Shown: positions 20,553 through 29,381, counted from the stretch's first letter. The stretch: DNA of 64,000 nucleotides from Streptomyces sp. NBC_00513 (GCF_041431415.1 NZ_CP107845.1:5952001-6016000); one strand, 5' to 3'. Made by a program: numbers and translations. The notes: generated from the sequence alone by a model not told the origin.

Positions 20553-21812
20553 GTGAGCTCGGGAGGTCTGGAGCTGCCCCCTGGTGACAGCGGTCACGAG
20601 GGTGGCCCGGCGGACACCGCGGGGGGCGGGCCCGCGGGAGTGCCGGCCGGAGCGGTCTCGCTGGCCCCGCCGGAGACCGGAGGAACCCGGGCCGGAGCCG
20701 AACTGGACTGGAGCGCGGACGCCTGGAGCGAGGTCCGGACCCGGGCCCAGCGGGCGGGACGCGCGTACATCTGGCTGAACCTCATCGAACAGCGGCTGCG
20801 CTCGGTGGTCGGGGCGGTGCTGCGGCCGATCTACGAGCCGGCGCACGGCGGGGACGACTGGGTGGTCGCCGCCGCCGGGCCCGCCGGTCAGGAGTGGGTG
20901 CAGCGGGCGGTGGCCGTGCGCGAGGTCAGCCGGCGCAAGGGCTACCTCCTGGACTCGGCCGACGACAACGTCCTGAGCTTCCTGACGCTGCCGCAGTTGC
21001 GGGAGCTGATGGTCCAGCACTGGCCCTGCTTCGAACCGTACTTCGACGACCGGCGTGAGATCGAGCTGGCCCTCGACGAGCTGGAGGTCACCCGGAACGT
21101 CGTCTCCCGCAACCGGGCCCTGTCGCGGGCGGTGCTGGAGCAGGCCGAGCGGGCCTCGGCGCGACTGCTGGAGGTGCTCGGCGGCGGCTCGGGCTCCCCG
21201 TCGGCCGACCGGCTGCCGATCGACGCCGTCGAGGACCTGGTCGGGGACCGGTACGCGGACGTCATCTCGGTCCACCCGGACCGGGTGCGGCTCCAGCGGC
21301 AACTGCCGGCGGAGGACCTGTTCGGCGGGGCGCGCCGGCTCGACGCCATCGGCATAGGCCTCAACCTGCTGGTCCAGAACTTCTCCGGGCGAAGACTCGT
21401 ACGGCTCACCGAGGCGGGCTGCCGGGTCCGACTGCTCTTCCTGAACCCGGCCAGCAGCGCCGTCAAACGCCGCGAACGGGAACTGGGGCTGCGCAAGGGA
21501 GAGCTCAGCCGCTCGGTCGAGATGAACATCCTGCACGTGCGGCGGGTCCGGGCCGGCCTGCGCGACCCCTCGCGCTTCGACATCCACGTCTTCGACGAGA
21601 CCCCGCGCTTCACCGCGTACCTGGTGGAGGGCGAGTCCTCGGGGATCGCCGTGGTCCAGTCGTACCTGCGCCGGGCCCGCGGCATGGAGGCCCCCGTGCT
21701 CGTGCTGCGCGGGGGCGGGCGGGGCGTGCCCAAGGACGCCGACCACGGGCTGTTCACGACGTACCGGGAGGAATTCGAATCGGTGTGGGAGGACTCCCGG
21801 CCGGTGTCGTGA
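20553..21812 (+). CDS. SAV2148 family HEPN-domain protein
   Basis: The 419-residue protein matches what I recall of the SAV2148 family conserved in Streptomyces. After a disordered Gly/Pro-rich leader (~1-50) comes a helical domain (AYIWLNLIEQRLRSVVGAVLRPI, RRKGYLLDSADDNVLSF) assigned to the HEPN fold. A second domain has YADVISVHPDRVRLQRQLPAEDLF and VRLLFLNPASSAVKRRERELG, the latter reminiscent of SIR2/phospholipase-D-like nucleotide folds. HEPN proteins are often RNases; the usual Rx4-6H motif is not obvious here. An alternative start is GTG 20508. Confidence 0.82.
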   Translation: MSSGGLELPPGDSGHEGGPADTAGGGPAGVPAGAVSLAPPETGGTRAGAELDWSADAWSEVRTRAQRAGRAYIWLNLIEQRLRSVVGAVLRPIYEPAHGGDDWVVAAAGPAGQEWVQRAVAVREVSRRKGYLLDSADDNVLSFLTLPQLRELMVQHWPCFEPYFDDRREIELALDELEVTRNVVSRNRALSRAVLEQAERASARLLEVLGGGSGSPSADRLPIDAVEDLVGDRYADVISVHPDRVRLQRQLPAEDLFGGARRLDAIGIGLNLLVQNFSGRRLVRLTEAGCRVRLLFLNPASSAVKRRERELGLRKGELSRSVEMNILHVRRVRAGLRDPSRFDIHVFDETPRFTAYLVEGESSGIAVVQSYLRRARGMEAPVLVLRGGGRGVPKDADHGLFTTYREEFESVWEDSRPVS

Positions 21813-21917
21813 CCCGCGCGCCGCCGGACGACGGCCCGACCCGGCGACCGGGCTGTCAGTACCCCGTGGCAGGCTGAAAGTCATTGACCGGAAGTTCGTA
21901 CGGGGGAGGGGCGCGTC

Positions 21918-22076
21918 ATGGCGGCGTGGCACGGGGGAACGTTGGTCGGGCTCGACCTGGAGACGACCGGCACGGAACCGGGGGAGTCGCGGATCGTGAC
22001 CGCCGCGGCGGTCGAGGTGCGCGACGGCGAAGCGCGGAGCCGGCCGGCGACCCACGCCGGAACGAGGGCCGCGTGA
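21918..22076 (+). pseudogene. truncated DEDDh exonuclease paralog (52 codons)
   Basis: An ATG with a strong GGGGGAGGGG upstream opens a 52-codon frame. Its first ~38 residues (LVGLDLETTGTEPGESRIVT) align with the start of the complete exonuclease that follows, including the ExoI DLETTGT motif. Alignment stops after VEVRDGEARSR; the tail (PATHAGTRAA) is unrelated and the ExoII and ExoIII motifs are missing. The TGA overlaps the ATG of the next gene, so translation is coupled. It is best read as a remnant of a tandem duplicate whose body was deleted, or as a leader that now controls the next gene. Confidence 0.75.
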
Positions 22077-22789
22077 TGAGCTGGATCAGTGGACCGTTGG
22101 TGGCCTTCGACCTGGAGACCACGGGCACCGACGTCGAGACCGACCGCATCGTCACGGCGGCGGTCGTGCGGCTGGATTCGGCCGGGGCCGTATCGGCCGA
22201 GCGGACCTGGTTGCTGGATCCAGGGGTGGCGATACCGGAGCAGGCATCGGCGATCCACGGCATCTCGACGGAACACGCCCGCGAGCACGGGGTGCCGGCC
22301 GCTTCCGCCATAGAGGAGATCGCACAGGCCGTCGCCGAGGGGCTGCGGCTCGGCACGCCGCTGGTGGTGATGAACGCACGCTACGACCTGTCACTGCTTG
22401 ACCGTGAGTGTCGGCGGCACGAGGTCGAGTCGATCAGCGAGCGGCTGGGCAGTGTGCCTTCGCCCGTCATCGATCCGCTGGTGATCGACAAGCACGTCGA
22501 CAAGTACCGGAGGGGCAAGCGGGCCCTCCACGCACTGTGTGACCACTACGGGGTGTCGCTCGACGACGCGCACGACGCGAGGGCCGATGCCGTGGCCGCA
22601 GCCCGGGTGGTGCGACGCATGGGCGAGAAGCACCGGCCCGTCGCCGCGATGCCGTTGGCGGATCTGCATGACCTTCAGGTGCGCGCGGCGGCCGAGCAGT
22701 CGGTCTCCTTGCAGGCGTATCTGCGGCGTACCGCGGATCCGACGACGGTCGTCGAGCCGGCCTGGCCACTCATTCCCCGGAGACGATGA
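22076..22789 (+). CDS. 3'-5' exonuclease, DnaQ/DEDDh family
   Basis: The 237-residue protein has ExoI (VAFDLETTGTDVETDRIV), ExoII (VVMNARYDLSLLDRE) and ExoIII (DAHDARADAVAAARV) motifs, so the DEDDh metal site is complete. It resembles the stand-alone epsilon-like exonucleases of Streptomyces and probably trims DNA or RNA 3' ends in repair or turnover. Its start overlaps the stop of a truncated paralog. It converges on a broken S1-domain gene with only nine bases between. Confidence 0.93.
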   Translation: MSWISGPLVAFDLETTGTDVETDRIVTAAVVRLDSAGAVSAERTWLLDPGVAIPEQASAIHGISTEHAREHGVPAASAIEEIAQAVAEGLRLGTPLVVMNARYDLSLLDRECRRHEVESISERLGSVPSPVIDPLVIDKHVDKYRRGKRALHALCDHYGVSLDDAHDARADAVAAARVVRRMGEKHRPVAAMPLADLHDLQVRAAAEQSVSLQAYLRRTADPTTVVEPAWPLIPRRR

Positions 22790-22798
22790 CGGCGCCGC

Positions 22799-23691
22799 TC
22801 AGCGCTCTCCCGAGGCGAGCGCCTGTAGGTGGGAGAGAGTGATCCGGCGCCGTGGAACGTCGACGTCCATGATTTTCACGAGCAGGCCGTCTCCGACCCG
22901 AACCACGTCCTCGGGCCGGTCCACGTGACAAGGCCCAGTTCCGGTCAGTCGGCGTCGGCTCGGTCCGCCACCGGGCGCGCAGGACGCCGTCGCTGTCGGG
23001 CAGGACCGCGGTGAACAGCGGGTGGCGTTCGTCGAGGGTCAAGGACAGGGCCGTGGCGGCACGGGCGCCCGCCACCCGGGCGGCCAGTTCGCCGTACTCC
23101 GACTCGTCGACCGTCGTGCTGGAGATGACCCCGTTCTCGTCCTCCCACACGAACTCCACCGGACCCTCGTCGGGAAGCGAGGCGAGGACCGCGTCGACAT
23201 CGGCGGACAGGTCGGGCCAGACGGTCAACTGGGCACGCGGGGTGAGTCGGGCGCGTACCGCATCGATCGTGTCCTCGGTGAGGCGGTGCCAACGGGAGGC
23301 ATTGTGGAGGTACCCCTCCTCCAGCATCGCCGCGTGACCCATGGCGACGGACCAGCGCACACGCGCCCAGAAGTCCTCGTCGGCGGGCCGCTGCACACCG
23401 GGCTCGTCGAAGTCCGCGTCGTAGGGCGAGGCCTCCAGCCGCTCCGGACCCGGCGAGGCCGTGGCCGTCGATCGTCGGCTCCAGGCCGAAGCGGACAAGG
23501 AAGGAGATCTCCGGCTCGCGAACGGCCAGACGGTCGATGCCGGTGTCCTCGGCGAAGGCGGCAATCGCTTGCAGATAGGCGGCCTCGACCGGTCCGTGGT
23601 CGCTGATCGTGTCCTCGGCGCCGATGTAACCGCCGCGCTCGTCGCGATCGGCAGGGTCGTACTTGGTGATCCGGTGGACGAAGGACGGCAC
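22799..23691 (-). pseudogene. S1 RNA-binding domain protein, broken by two internal deletions
   Basis: Three pieces of one protein lie in order but in different frames. Piece 1 starts at GTG 23691 (GGGGAG upstream) with VPSFVHRITKYDP and ends near 23455 at IDGHGLAG. Piece 2 runs from PERLEASPYDADFDEPGVQ to ARWRTEPTPTDRNWA near 22935. Piece 3 (HVDRPEDVVRVGDGLLVKIM, then DVDVPRRRITLSHLQAL) is the end of an S1 OB-fold and stops at 22799. As I remember intact Streptomyces homologs, each junction lacks residues present there, including the first half of the S1 domain. That implies deletions rather than sequencing slips. Confidence 0.8.
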
Positions 23692-23873
23692 GCTGCTCCC
23701 CGTGGTTGTCGACGATGCCCGCTCGGCGGTCGATCTCGTGATCGGGAGCATGGGGCGGGTGGGCCGGCGCATCGCCGCCTTCGAGGATGGCGACCGGGAT
23801 CACCTTCCGCAAGCGGGACATCGTGCGCATCCGGCCGCGGCGGGGTGTGTGCGCCCGGTCGAACTCCCGCGGC

Positions 23874-24728
23874 TCAGAAGGGATGCCAGCGCGTCGCGGT
23901 GTCGCCGTCCCGCAGCGAGGCGACCCGACGGCGGAACTCCGCCAGCGCCTTCGGGTTGTCCGGCGCGTGCTGGGAGACCCACGCGCAACTCGCCGTCTCC
24001 CGGGCGCCGCGCAGGACCGCGCAGCCCTCCCACTCGCGCACGTCCCATCCGTACGCCGTCACGAACGCCTCGTACGAGGCGGTGGGCAGCCCGTAGCGGT
24101 CGCGGGACAGGGCCATCACCACCAGGTCGTGTTCGCGAAGGTCGCTCGACACGGTCTCCAGGTCCACCAGTACCGGCCCGTCCGGCCCCACGTGGACGTT
24201 GCGGGGCAGGGCGTCGCCGTGGATCGGGCCGAGGGGGAGGCGCGGGGTCAGCGCGGCGACCTCGCTCGCGTACGCGTCGCGGCGGGCCCTCAGGTACGCG
24301 GCGTCCGCCGGGTCGACGGCCCCGCCGGCGAACCTCAGCCAGCGTTCCACTCCGCCCAGCAGGTCGCGCGCCGGCAGGGTGAACGGCGGCGCGGGCAACG
24401 CGTGGATCAGGCGCAGCAGGGCCGCGAGGTCCTCGGGTCCCGCCGGTCGGACCGCGGCGGGCAATCGGTGCCACAGGGTCACGGGGTGCCCGGCCACCAG
24501 CCTGGCCGACGGCTCGGCGGCGCGCACGGCGGGGACTCCGGCCTGCGCGAGCCAGCCCGCCACGGCCAACTCGCGCTCGGCGCGCTCCAACAGCGCCGCC
24601 TCGCGGCCCACCTTGGCCACCAGGTCGTCGCCGACCGCGAAGACGGCGTTCTCGCCGAAGGTCAGCAGCTCGGCGCGGCCGGTGAGGCCCGCCGCTGTGA
24701 GTACGTCCCTGGCCCGCGCCTCGTCCAT
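23874..24728 (-). CDS. APH-fold phosphotransferase
   Basis: The 284-residue protein has the aminoglycoside phosphotransferase/choline kinase fold. It shows the Brenner motif LGPIHGDALPRNVHV (catalytic Asp), the metal-binding LVDLETVSSD, and an N-lobe with LVAKVGREAALLERAERE. The substrate could be an antibiotic or a small metabolite; sequence does not decide. No clear Shine-Dalgarno precedes the ATG. The 182 bases on its downstream side, before the broken S1 gene, contain no gene. Confidence 0.85.
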   Translation of the reverse strand: MDEARARDVLTAAGLTGRAELLTFGENAVFAVGDDLVAKVGREAALLERAERELAVAGWLAQAGVPAVRAAEPSARLVAGHPVTLWHRLPAAVRPAGPEDLAALLRLIHALPAPPFTLPARDLLGGVERWLRFAGGAVDPADAAYLRARRDAYASEVAALTPRLPLGPIHGDALPRNVHVGPDGPVLVDLETVSSDLREHDLVVMALSRDRYGLPTASYEAFVTAYGWDVREWEGCAVLRGARETASCAWVSQHAPDNPKALAEFRRRVASLRDGDTATRWHPF

Positions 24729-24842
24729 GCCTGCTGTCCGCCGTCTCTCCGGATCGTGGTGAATCCGCCAAGTCTGTCATCCCGGCGTAATCGGCCCGGC
24801 ACCCCGGGCGCGGCACCCCCGGGGGGCGGCGGGGAGAAACCG

Positions 24843-24871
24843 TTGCACGAGACGTCTCGTCTCGTTATGGT
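24843..24871 (+). promoter_or_regulatory. sigma70-type promoter with operator palindrome in the spacer
   Basis: A -35 TTGCAC (24843-24848) and a -10 TATGGT (24866-24871) are separated by exactly 17 bases, ahead of the glycosyltransferase ATG at 24878. A perfect 14-bp palindrome, ACGAGACGTCTCGT (24847-24860), overlaps the -35 and the spacer, ideal for a repressor dimer, probably TetR-type. Transcription from this -10 would start at or next to the ATG. Confidence 0.75.
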
Positions 24872-24877
24872 CGGAAC

Positions 24878-26104
24878 ATGACCCCAGTCAAGCCCGCGCA
24901 CATCGCCATGTTCTCCATCGCCGCGCACGGACACGTGAACCCGAGCATCGAGGTGATCCGGGAGCTCGTCGCCCGCGGCCACCGCGTCAGCTACGCCATT
25001 CCCGCCTCCTTCGCCGAGAAGGTCGCGGCGACCGGCGCCACCCCGGTGATCTGGGAATCCACCCTCCCCACCGAGGACAACCCCGAGGCCTGGGGCACCG
25101 AACTCATCGACAACATCGAGCCCTTCCTCGACGACGCCATCCAGGCGCTGCCCCGACTCGCCGCCGCCTTCGAAGGGGACGAGCCCGACCTCGTCATCCA
25201 CGACATCACCTCCTACCCGGCGATCGTCCTGGCCCGCCGCTGGGGCGTCCCCGACGTCTCCCTCTCCCCGAACCTGGTCGCCTGGACCGGCTACGAGGAG
25301 GAGGTCGCCGCACCCATGACCGCGCGACTGCGCGCCGGCGAACGCGGCAGGGCCTACTACGCCCGCTTTCGCGCCTGGCTCGACGAGAACGGCATCGCCG
25401 AGGACTCCGACCGTCTGATCGGCCGCCCCCGGCGCAGCATCGTGCTCATCCCCAAGGCGCTGCAACCGCACGCCGACCGGGTCGACGAGTCCGTGTACAC
25501 CTTCGTCGGCGCCTGCCAGGGCGACCGGGCCGCCGACCAGGGCACCTGGACCCGCCCCGCCGACGCCGCCGGGAAGAAGGTGCTCCTGGTCTCGCTCGGC
25601 TCCGCCTTCACGGACCGGCCCGACTTCTACCGGGCGTGCGTCGAGGCCTTCGGCGACCTGCCCGACTGGCACGTCGTCCTCCAGATCGGCAAGAAGACCG
25701 ACATCGCCGCACTCGGCGCCATCCCCGACCACATCGAGGTGCACCGCTGGGTGCCCCAACTCGACGTCCTGCGCCAGGCCGACGCCTTCATCACCCACGC
25801 GGGCGCCGGCGGCAGCCAGGAAGGCATGGCCACCGCCACCCCGATGGTCGCGGTCCCGCAGGCCGTGGACCAGTTCGGCAACGCCGACGTGCTCCAGGCG
25901 CTCGGCATCGCCCGCCACGTCCCCATGGAAGAGGCCGACGCCACGACCCTGCGCGAGGCGGTCCTCGCACTCGTCGCCGACCCCGAGGTCGCCGCCCGCG
26001 CCGAGGCCGTCCGCGCCGCGATGGCCGCGGAGGGCGGCACGCGCCGGGCCGCCGACCTCATCGAGGCCGAACTGTCCGACCCCCGCCCTATCGTTCGGGC
26101 ATGA
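24878..26104 (+). CDS. macrolide-type glycosyltransferase (OleD/MGT family)
   Basis: The 408-residue GT-B enzyme is strikingly close to OleD and MgtA, which inactivate macrolides by transferring a sugar from UDP-sugar. The N-domain has the catalytic-His motif [12 protein letters not shown], the C-domain has the donor-binding [20 protein letters not shown] and [13 protein letters not shown]. It can be expected to protect against macrolides or other hydroxylated natural products. There is no Shine-Dalgarno; the promoter lies directly against the start codon, so the mRNA is probably leaderless and repressor-controlled. Its stop overlaps the next gene. Confidence 0.93.
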   Translation: MTPVKPAHIAMFSIAAHGHVNPSIEVIRELVARGHRVSYAIPASFAEKVAATGATPVIWESTLPTEDNPEAWGTELIDNIEPFLDDAIQALPRLAAAFEGDEPDLVIHDITSYPAIVLARRWGVPDVSLSPNLVAWTGYEEEVAAPMTARLRAGERGRAYYARFRAWLDENGIAEDSDRLIGRPRRSIVLIPKALQPHADRVDESVYTFVGACQGDRAADQGTWTRPADAAGKKVLLVSLGSAFTDRPDFYRACVEAFGDLPDWHVVLQIGKKTDIAALGAIPDHIEVHRWVPQLDVLRQADAFITHAGAGGSQEGMATATPMVAVPQAVDQFGNADVLQALGIARHVPMEEADATTLREAVLALVADPEVAARAEAVRAAMAAEGGTRRAADLIEAELSDPRPIVRA

Positions 26105-26652
26105 CACCTCGGAAGTACGCCGCACTGCTGCGCGGCATCAACGTCGGCGGCCACAAGAAGGTCCCCATGGCCGAACTGCGCCAGGTCCTGGAGGGCCTCG
26201 GCCACCAAGACGTACGGACGTACCTGCAGAGCGGCAACGCCGTCTTCGGCAGCGCGGAACGGGACACCACGATTCTCGCCCGCGCGCTGGAGGCGGCCAT
26301 CGAGGCCCACTTCGGCTTCACGGTGCCCTGCCTGGTGGTCGACGGCGACCACCTGCGGGCCGTCGCCGACGCCTGCCCCTTCCCCGCCGCCGAGCTGGAG
26401 GGCAGGCAACTGCACGCCACCTTCTGCTCCGAGCAACCCGGCGAGGAGCGCTTCGCCGCCATCGACGCACCCGCCTTCCTCCCCGAGGAGTTCCGGGTCG
26501 GCGACCGGGTCGTCTACCTCCACACCCCGGACGGCCTCGGCCGATCGAAGCTGGCCGAGGTCCTGGCCAGGCCCGCCGTCGTGAAGGGGCTCGACGTGAC
26601 CACCCGGAACTGGAACACGGTCGTCAAGCTCGTCGAACTCACCCGGGACTGA
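26101..26652 (+). CDS. DUF1697 domain protein
   Basis: The 183-residue protein matches DUF1697 throughout ([56 protein letters not shown]). Its function is unknown; the fold is cytoplasmic and widely distributed. The ATG overlaps the stop of the glycosyltransferase (ATGA), so it can be made by coupling. TATCGT lies exactly six bases before the ATG, inside the last codons of the upstream gene, which suggests a second, leaderless transcript. Confidence 0.92.
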   Translation: MTPRKYAALLRGINVGGHKKVPMAELRQVLEGLGHQDVRTYLQSGNAVFGSAERDTTILARALEAAIEAHFGFTVPCLVVDGDHLRAVADACPFPAAELEGRQLHATFCSEQPGEERFAAIDAPAFLPEEFRVGDRVVYLHTPDGLGRSKLAEVLARPAVVKGLDVTTRNWNTVVKLVELTRD

Positions 26653-26701
26653 GCCGGAGCGGACCCGCCGCACGGCCGCCGGCCATGCGGCGCGCCACGC
26701 G

Positions 26702-27550
26702 CTACGCCACCAGGGCGTCCAGCAGGGCGAGTTCCCGCGGGGCGAGCGGGATCGTCGCCGCGGCCAGGTTCTCCGCGAGATGCGCGGGAGATCCGGTACC
26801 CGGCGTGGGGCACAGGTTCGGGGAGTGGTGCAGCAGCCAGGCCAGGGCGATCTGCCCCGGACCCGCCCCGTGCCCGCCCGCGACCGCGGTGACCGCGGCC
26901 GCGCTCTCGCGGGTCAGGGTCCCGCTGCCCAGCGGGTAGTAGGGCAGGAAGGCGACCCCGTGCGCCTCGCACAACGCCAGCACGTCGGTCGAGGAACGGT
27001 CCAGCAGGTTGTACGGGTTCTGCACCGACGCGATCGGCATCAGCTCCACCGCCGACGCCAACTGCGCCGCCGTCACCGTGTCCAGGCCGACGTGCCGGAT
27101 CTTGCCCTCGGCCTGCAACTGGGCCAGCAGGCCGAGCTGTTCCACCGCGGGGAGGGCCGGATCCAGGCGGTGCAACTGATACAGGTCGATCCGCTCCACC
27201 CGCAGCCGGCGCAGGCTCGCCTCGCACTGCTCCCGCAGCCGCTCCGGACGACCCGACACGTGCCAGAGGTCCGGACCGGTACGCACCACCCCGCCCTTGG
27301 TGGCGATCACCAGCCGCTCGTCGTACGGGTACAGGGCCTCCGCGATCAGCTCCTCCGCCAGATCGGGCCCGTAGTTGTCGGCCGTGTCGATCAGGGTCAC
27401 CCCGAGCTCCACGGCCGTGCGCAGCAGGGCCAGGGCCTCGGCCGGGTCCCCGCGCGGACCCCAGTAGCCGGGGCCGACCAGACCACCCGTACCGAGCCCG
27501 AGGCGGCGCACGGGCAGGTCCCCACCGAGTCTGAACATCGTGTCCGTCAT
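26702..27550 (-). CDS. aldo/keto reductase
   Basis: The 282-residue protein is an NADPH-dependent aldo/keto reductase of the short AKR type. The active-site residues are visible as LIDTADNYG (Asp and Tyr), VIATKGG (Lys) and LYQLHRLD (His), and the cofactor-binding region as AGGHGAGPGQIALAWLL. It reduces carbonyl groups; the substrate is not predictable. TACCGT sits six bases upstream of the ATG, so it is probably leaderless, and it is divergent from the reductase gene starting at 27595. Confidence 0.93.
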   Translation of the reverse strand: MTDTMFRLGGDLPVRRLGLGTGGLVGPGYWGPRGDPAEALALLRTAVELGVTLIDTADNYGPDLAEELIAEALYPYDERLVIATKGGVVRTGPDLWHVSGRPERLREQCEASLRRLRVERIDLYQLHRLDPALPAVEQLGLLAQLQAEGKIRHVGLDTVTAAQLASAVELMPIASVQNPYNLLDRSSTDVLALCEAHGVAFLPYYPLGSGTLTRESAAAVTAVAGGHGAGPGQIALAWLLHHSPNLCPTPGTGSPAHLAENLAAATIPLAPRELALLDALVA

Positions 27551-27556
27551 GGCCCG

Positions 27557-27588
27557 ACGGTAACCCGGGACGCCGGATGTGCCAGGCT
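27557..27588. promoter_or_regulatory. face-to-face leaderless promoters
   Basis: Only 44 bases separate two divergent start codons (27550 minus, 27595 plus). The minus -10 TACCGT occupies 27557-27562 and the plus -10 CAGGCT occupies 27583-27588, each exactly six bases from its start codon. The -35 regions must overlap each other or the opposing -10, so the two genes probably compete for or share control. Confidence 0.6.
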
Positions 27589-27594
27589 CTGCGG

Positions 27595-28596
27595 ATGCGT
27601 TACATCATCATCGGCGCCGGGGCGATCGGCGCGACCATCGGCGGCCGGCTCGCACGGACGGGCCGGGAGGTCGTCCTGTCCGCACGCGGCGCGCACGCCG
27701 AGGCGCTGCGGGCCGACGGGCTGCGGCTCACGACCACCGACGGGACGCAGGTGCACCGGCTGCCCGTCGTCACCGGCCCGGCGGAACTCGGCGAGCTGCG
27801 CCCGGACGACGTGCTGCTGCTGTCCGTGAAGACGCAGGACGCCGTCGCGGCACTGGACGCGTGGGGCGACGCGGAGGTCACGGGCGGCGGCACGGCCGCG
27901 CAGCGACTGCCCGTGCTGTGTCTGCAGAACGGCGTGGAGAGCGAACGACTGGCGCTGCGCCGCTTCGCCCGGGTGTACGGGGTGTGCGTCTGGCTGCCCG
28001 CGACCTTCCTGGAGCCGGGCGTGGTCTCCGCGCTGTGCGCGCCCCTGACCGGGATCCTGCACCTGGGCCGGGCGGCCGGCGGCAGCGACGCACGGATCCG
28101 GGCCGTCGCCGCCGACCTGGAGGAGTCCGGGTTCGAGGCGCCCGTCGTCGAGGACGTGACGCGGTGGAAGTACGCGAAGCTGCTCGGCAACCTCGGCAAC
28201 GCGATCCAGGCGACGACCGGCCCCGAACCGGATCCCGCGAAGGCGGCGTTGCTGCTCCGGGCGATCCGCGAGGCGAAGGCGGCCTTCGAGTCCGCCGGCA
28301 TCGCGTACGCGTCCGAGGCGGAGCAGACGGCGGCGCGCGCGGGGAAGGTGGACCAGCCGCCGGGGGTGCGGGGCGGGTCGTCCTGGCAGAGCCTGGCGCG
28401 CGGCACGGGATCGGTCGAGGCGGACTACCTCAACGGGGAGATCTCCCTGCTCGGCCGGCTGCACGGCGTGGCCACCCCGGTGAACGACACCCTGCGGCAC
28501 GCGGCGAACATCTTCGCCCGGGAGAACCTCCCGCCGGGCGCCATGTCCATCACGGACCTGACGGCCCTCGCCGACGAGGCGGCGGCCCGCGCCTGA
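27595..28596 (+). CDS. 2-dehydropantoate 2-reductase-like oxidoreductase
   Basis: The 333-residue protein begins with a Rossmann nucleotide-binding motif (YIIIGAGAIGATIGGRL). The C-terminal ApbA domain carries the conserved Lys in RWKYAKLLGNLGNAI. ApbA/PanE members reduce ketopantoate for pantothenate and CoA; some Streptomyces paralogs act on other 2-keto acids, so I leave the gene symbol open. The ATG at 27595 is favoured because the protein starts directly at the Rossmann strand and CAGGCT is six bases upstream. Confidence 0.88.
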   Translation: MRYIIIGAGAIGATIGGRLARTGREVVLSARGAHAEALRADGLRLTTTDGTQVHRLPVVTGPAELGELRPDDVLLLSVKTQDAVAALDAWGDAEVTGGGTAAQRLPVLCLQNGVESERLALRRFARVYGVCVWLPATFLEPGVVSALCAPLTGILHLGRAAGGSDARIRAVAADLEESGFEAPVVEDVTRWKYAKLLGNLGNAIQATTGPEPDPAKAALLLRAIREAKAAFESAGIAYASEAEQTAARAGKVDQPPGVRGGSSWQSLARGTGSVEADYLNGEISLLGRLHGVATPVNDTLRHAANIFARENLPPGAMSITDLTALADEAAARA

Positions 28597-28614
28597 CGGG
28601 GTGGGACCGGCCGC

Positions 28615-29376
28615 TCAGGCCGACAGCGCCGAGAGGCGGGCGGGAGCCAGGGCGGCCGCGTCGTAGCGGCGCAGCAGCAGCCGGGCCAACTCGGGGGCGG
28701 CGCCCAGGACATCGGCGAGCACGTCCGCGCCCGCGGCCTCGGCGCCCGCCGCGATCCGGTCCGGGAGCCGGCCGGGGGCGATGACGTACGGGGCCACGGC
28801 CACCCGCCGCACGCCCTCGGCGCGCAGCGCCCGCACCGCGTCCTCCGTACGGGGCAGTGCCGCGGAGGCGAACGCGGGCCGCACGGCGCACCAACCGGTG
28901 TGCCGCCACTCCCGCGCGATTTCAGCGATCACCGCGCTCGCCTCCGGGTCCGAGGAACCGGCGGACGCGAGCACCACACCGGTGCCGGCGCGATCCGCCG
29001 GGGTGAGGCCGGCTTCGAGGAGCCGGCGCTCCAGGGCCGCCGTCAGCAGGGGCGACGGCCCGAGTACGTCCGCGACCCGGACCGCGAGTCCCGGGAGGCG
29101 CACGCAGGCCTCCGACAACACGGCCGGGATGTCGGTCTTGGCGTGGAAGGCCCGGGTCAGCAGCAGTGGGAGGGCCACCACGTCCCGGACACCGGACGCG
29201 TACAGGGAGGACAGCACCTGGTCCACGCGGGGGGCGTTGAAGTCCAGGTACGCCGTCTCCACCCGCAGTCCGGGCCGTAGCGCCCGCGCACGCCGGGTGA
29301 GGGCGTGCACGGTCGCCGCGTGCCGCGGATCACGGCTGCCGTGGGCGATGACGAGGAGTGCGGGGGCGGCGTGCAC
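28615..29376 (-). CDS. sirohydrochlorin chelatase (CbiX/SirB type)
   Basis: The 253-residue protein has the class II chelatase signature at its start (LLVIAHGSRDPRHAATV) and a second metal-site region (LLLTRAFHAKTDIPAVL). The sequence looks like two similar halves, as in long CbiX/SirB proteins. It inserts Fe2+ into sirohydrochlorin, giving siroheme for the sulfite reductase at the head of the operon, though cobalt insertion is possible in this family. The GTG start lies five bases after the ssuC stop; it is the last gene of the sulfur operon. Confidence 0.9.
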   Translation of the reverse strand: MHAAPALLVIAHGSRDPRHAATVHALTRRARALRPGLRVETAYLDFNAPRVDQVLSSLYASGVRDVVALPLLLTRAFHAKTDIPAVLSEACVRLPGLAVRVADVLGPSPLLTAALERRLLEAGLTPADRAGTGVVLASAGSSDPEASAVIAEIAREWRHTGWCAVRPAFASAALPRTEDAVRALRAEGVRRVAVAPYVIAPGRLPDRIAAGAEAAGADVLADVLGAAPELARLLLRRYDAAALAPARLSALSA

Positions 29377-29381
29377 GGGAC

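Noticed and set aside
20268..22055. Upstream extension of the glgX frame on the minus strand
   Set aside because: It runs antisense through the SAV2148-type gene. The conserved debranching-enzyme N-terminus begins at 20267.
22770..23772. Two overlapping intact minus-strand genes in place of one pseudogene
   Set aside because: The recognisable protein segments are collinear parts of one protein and switch frame; each separate frame continues into nonsense on the far side of the junction.
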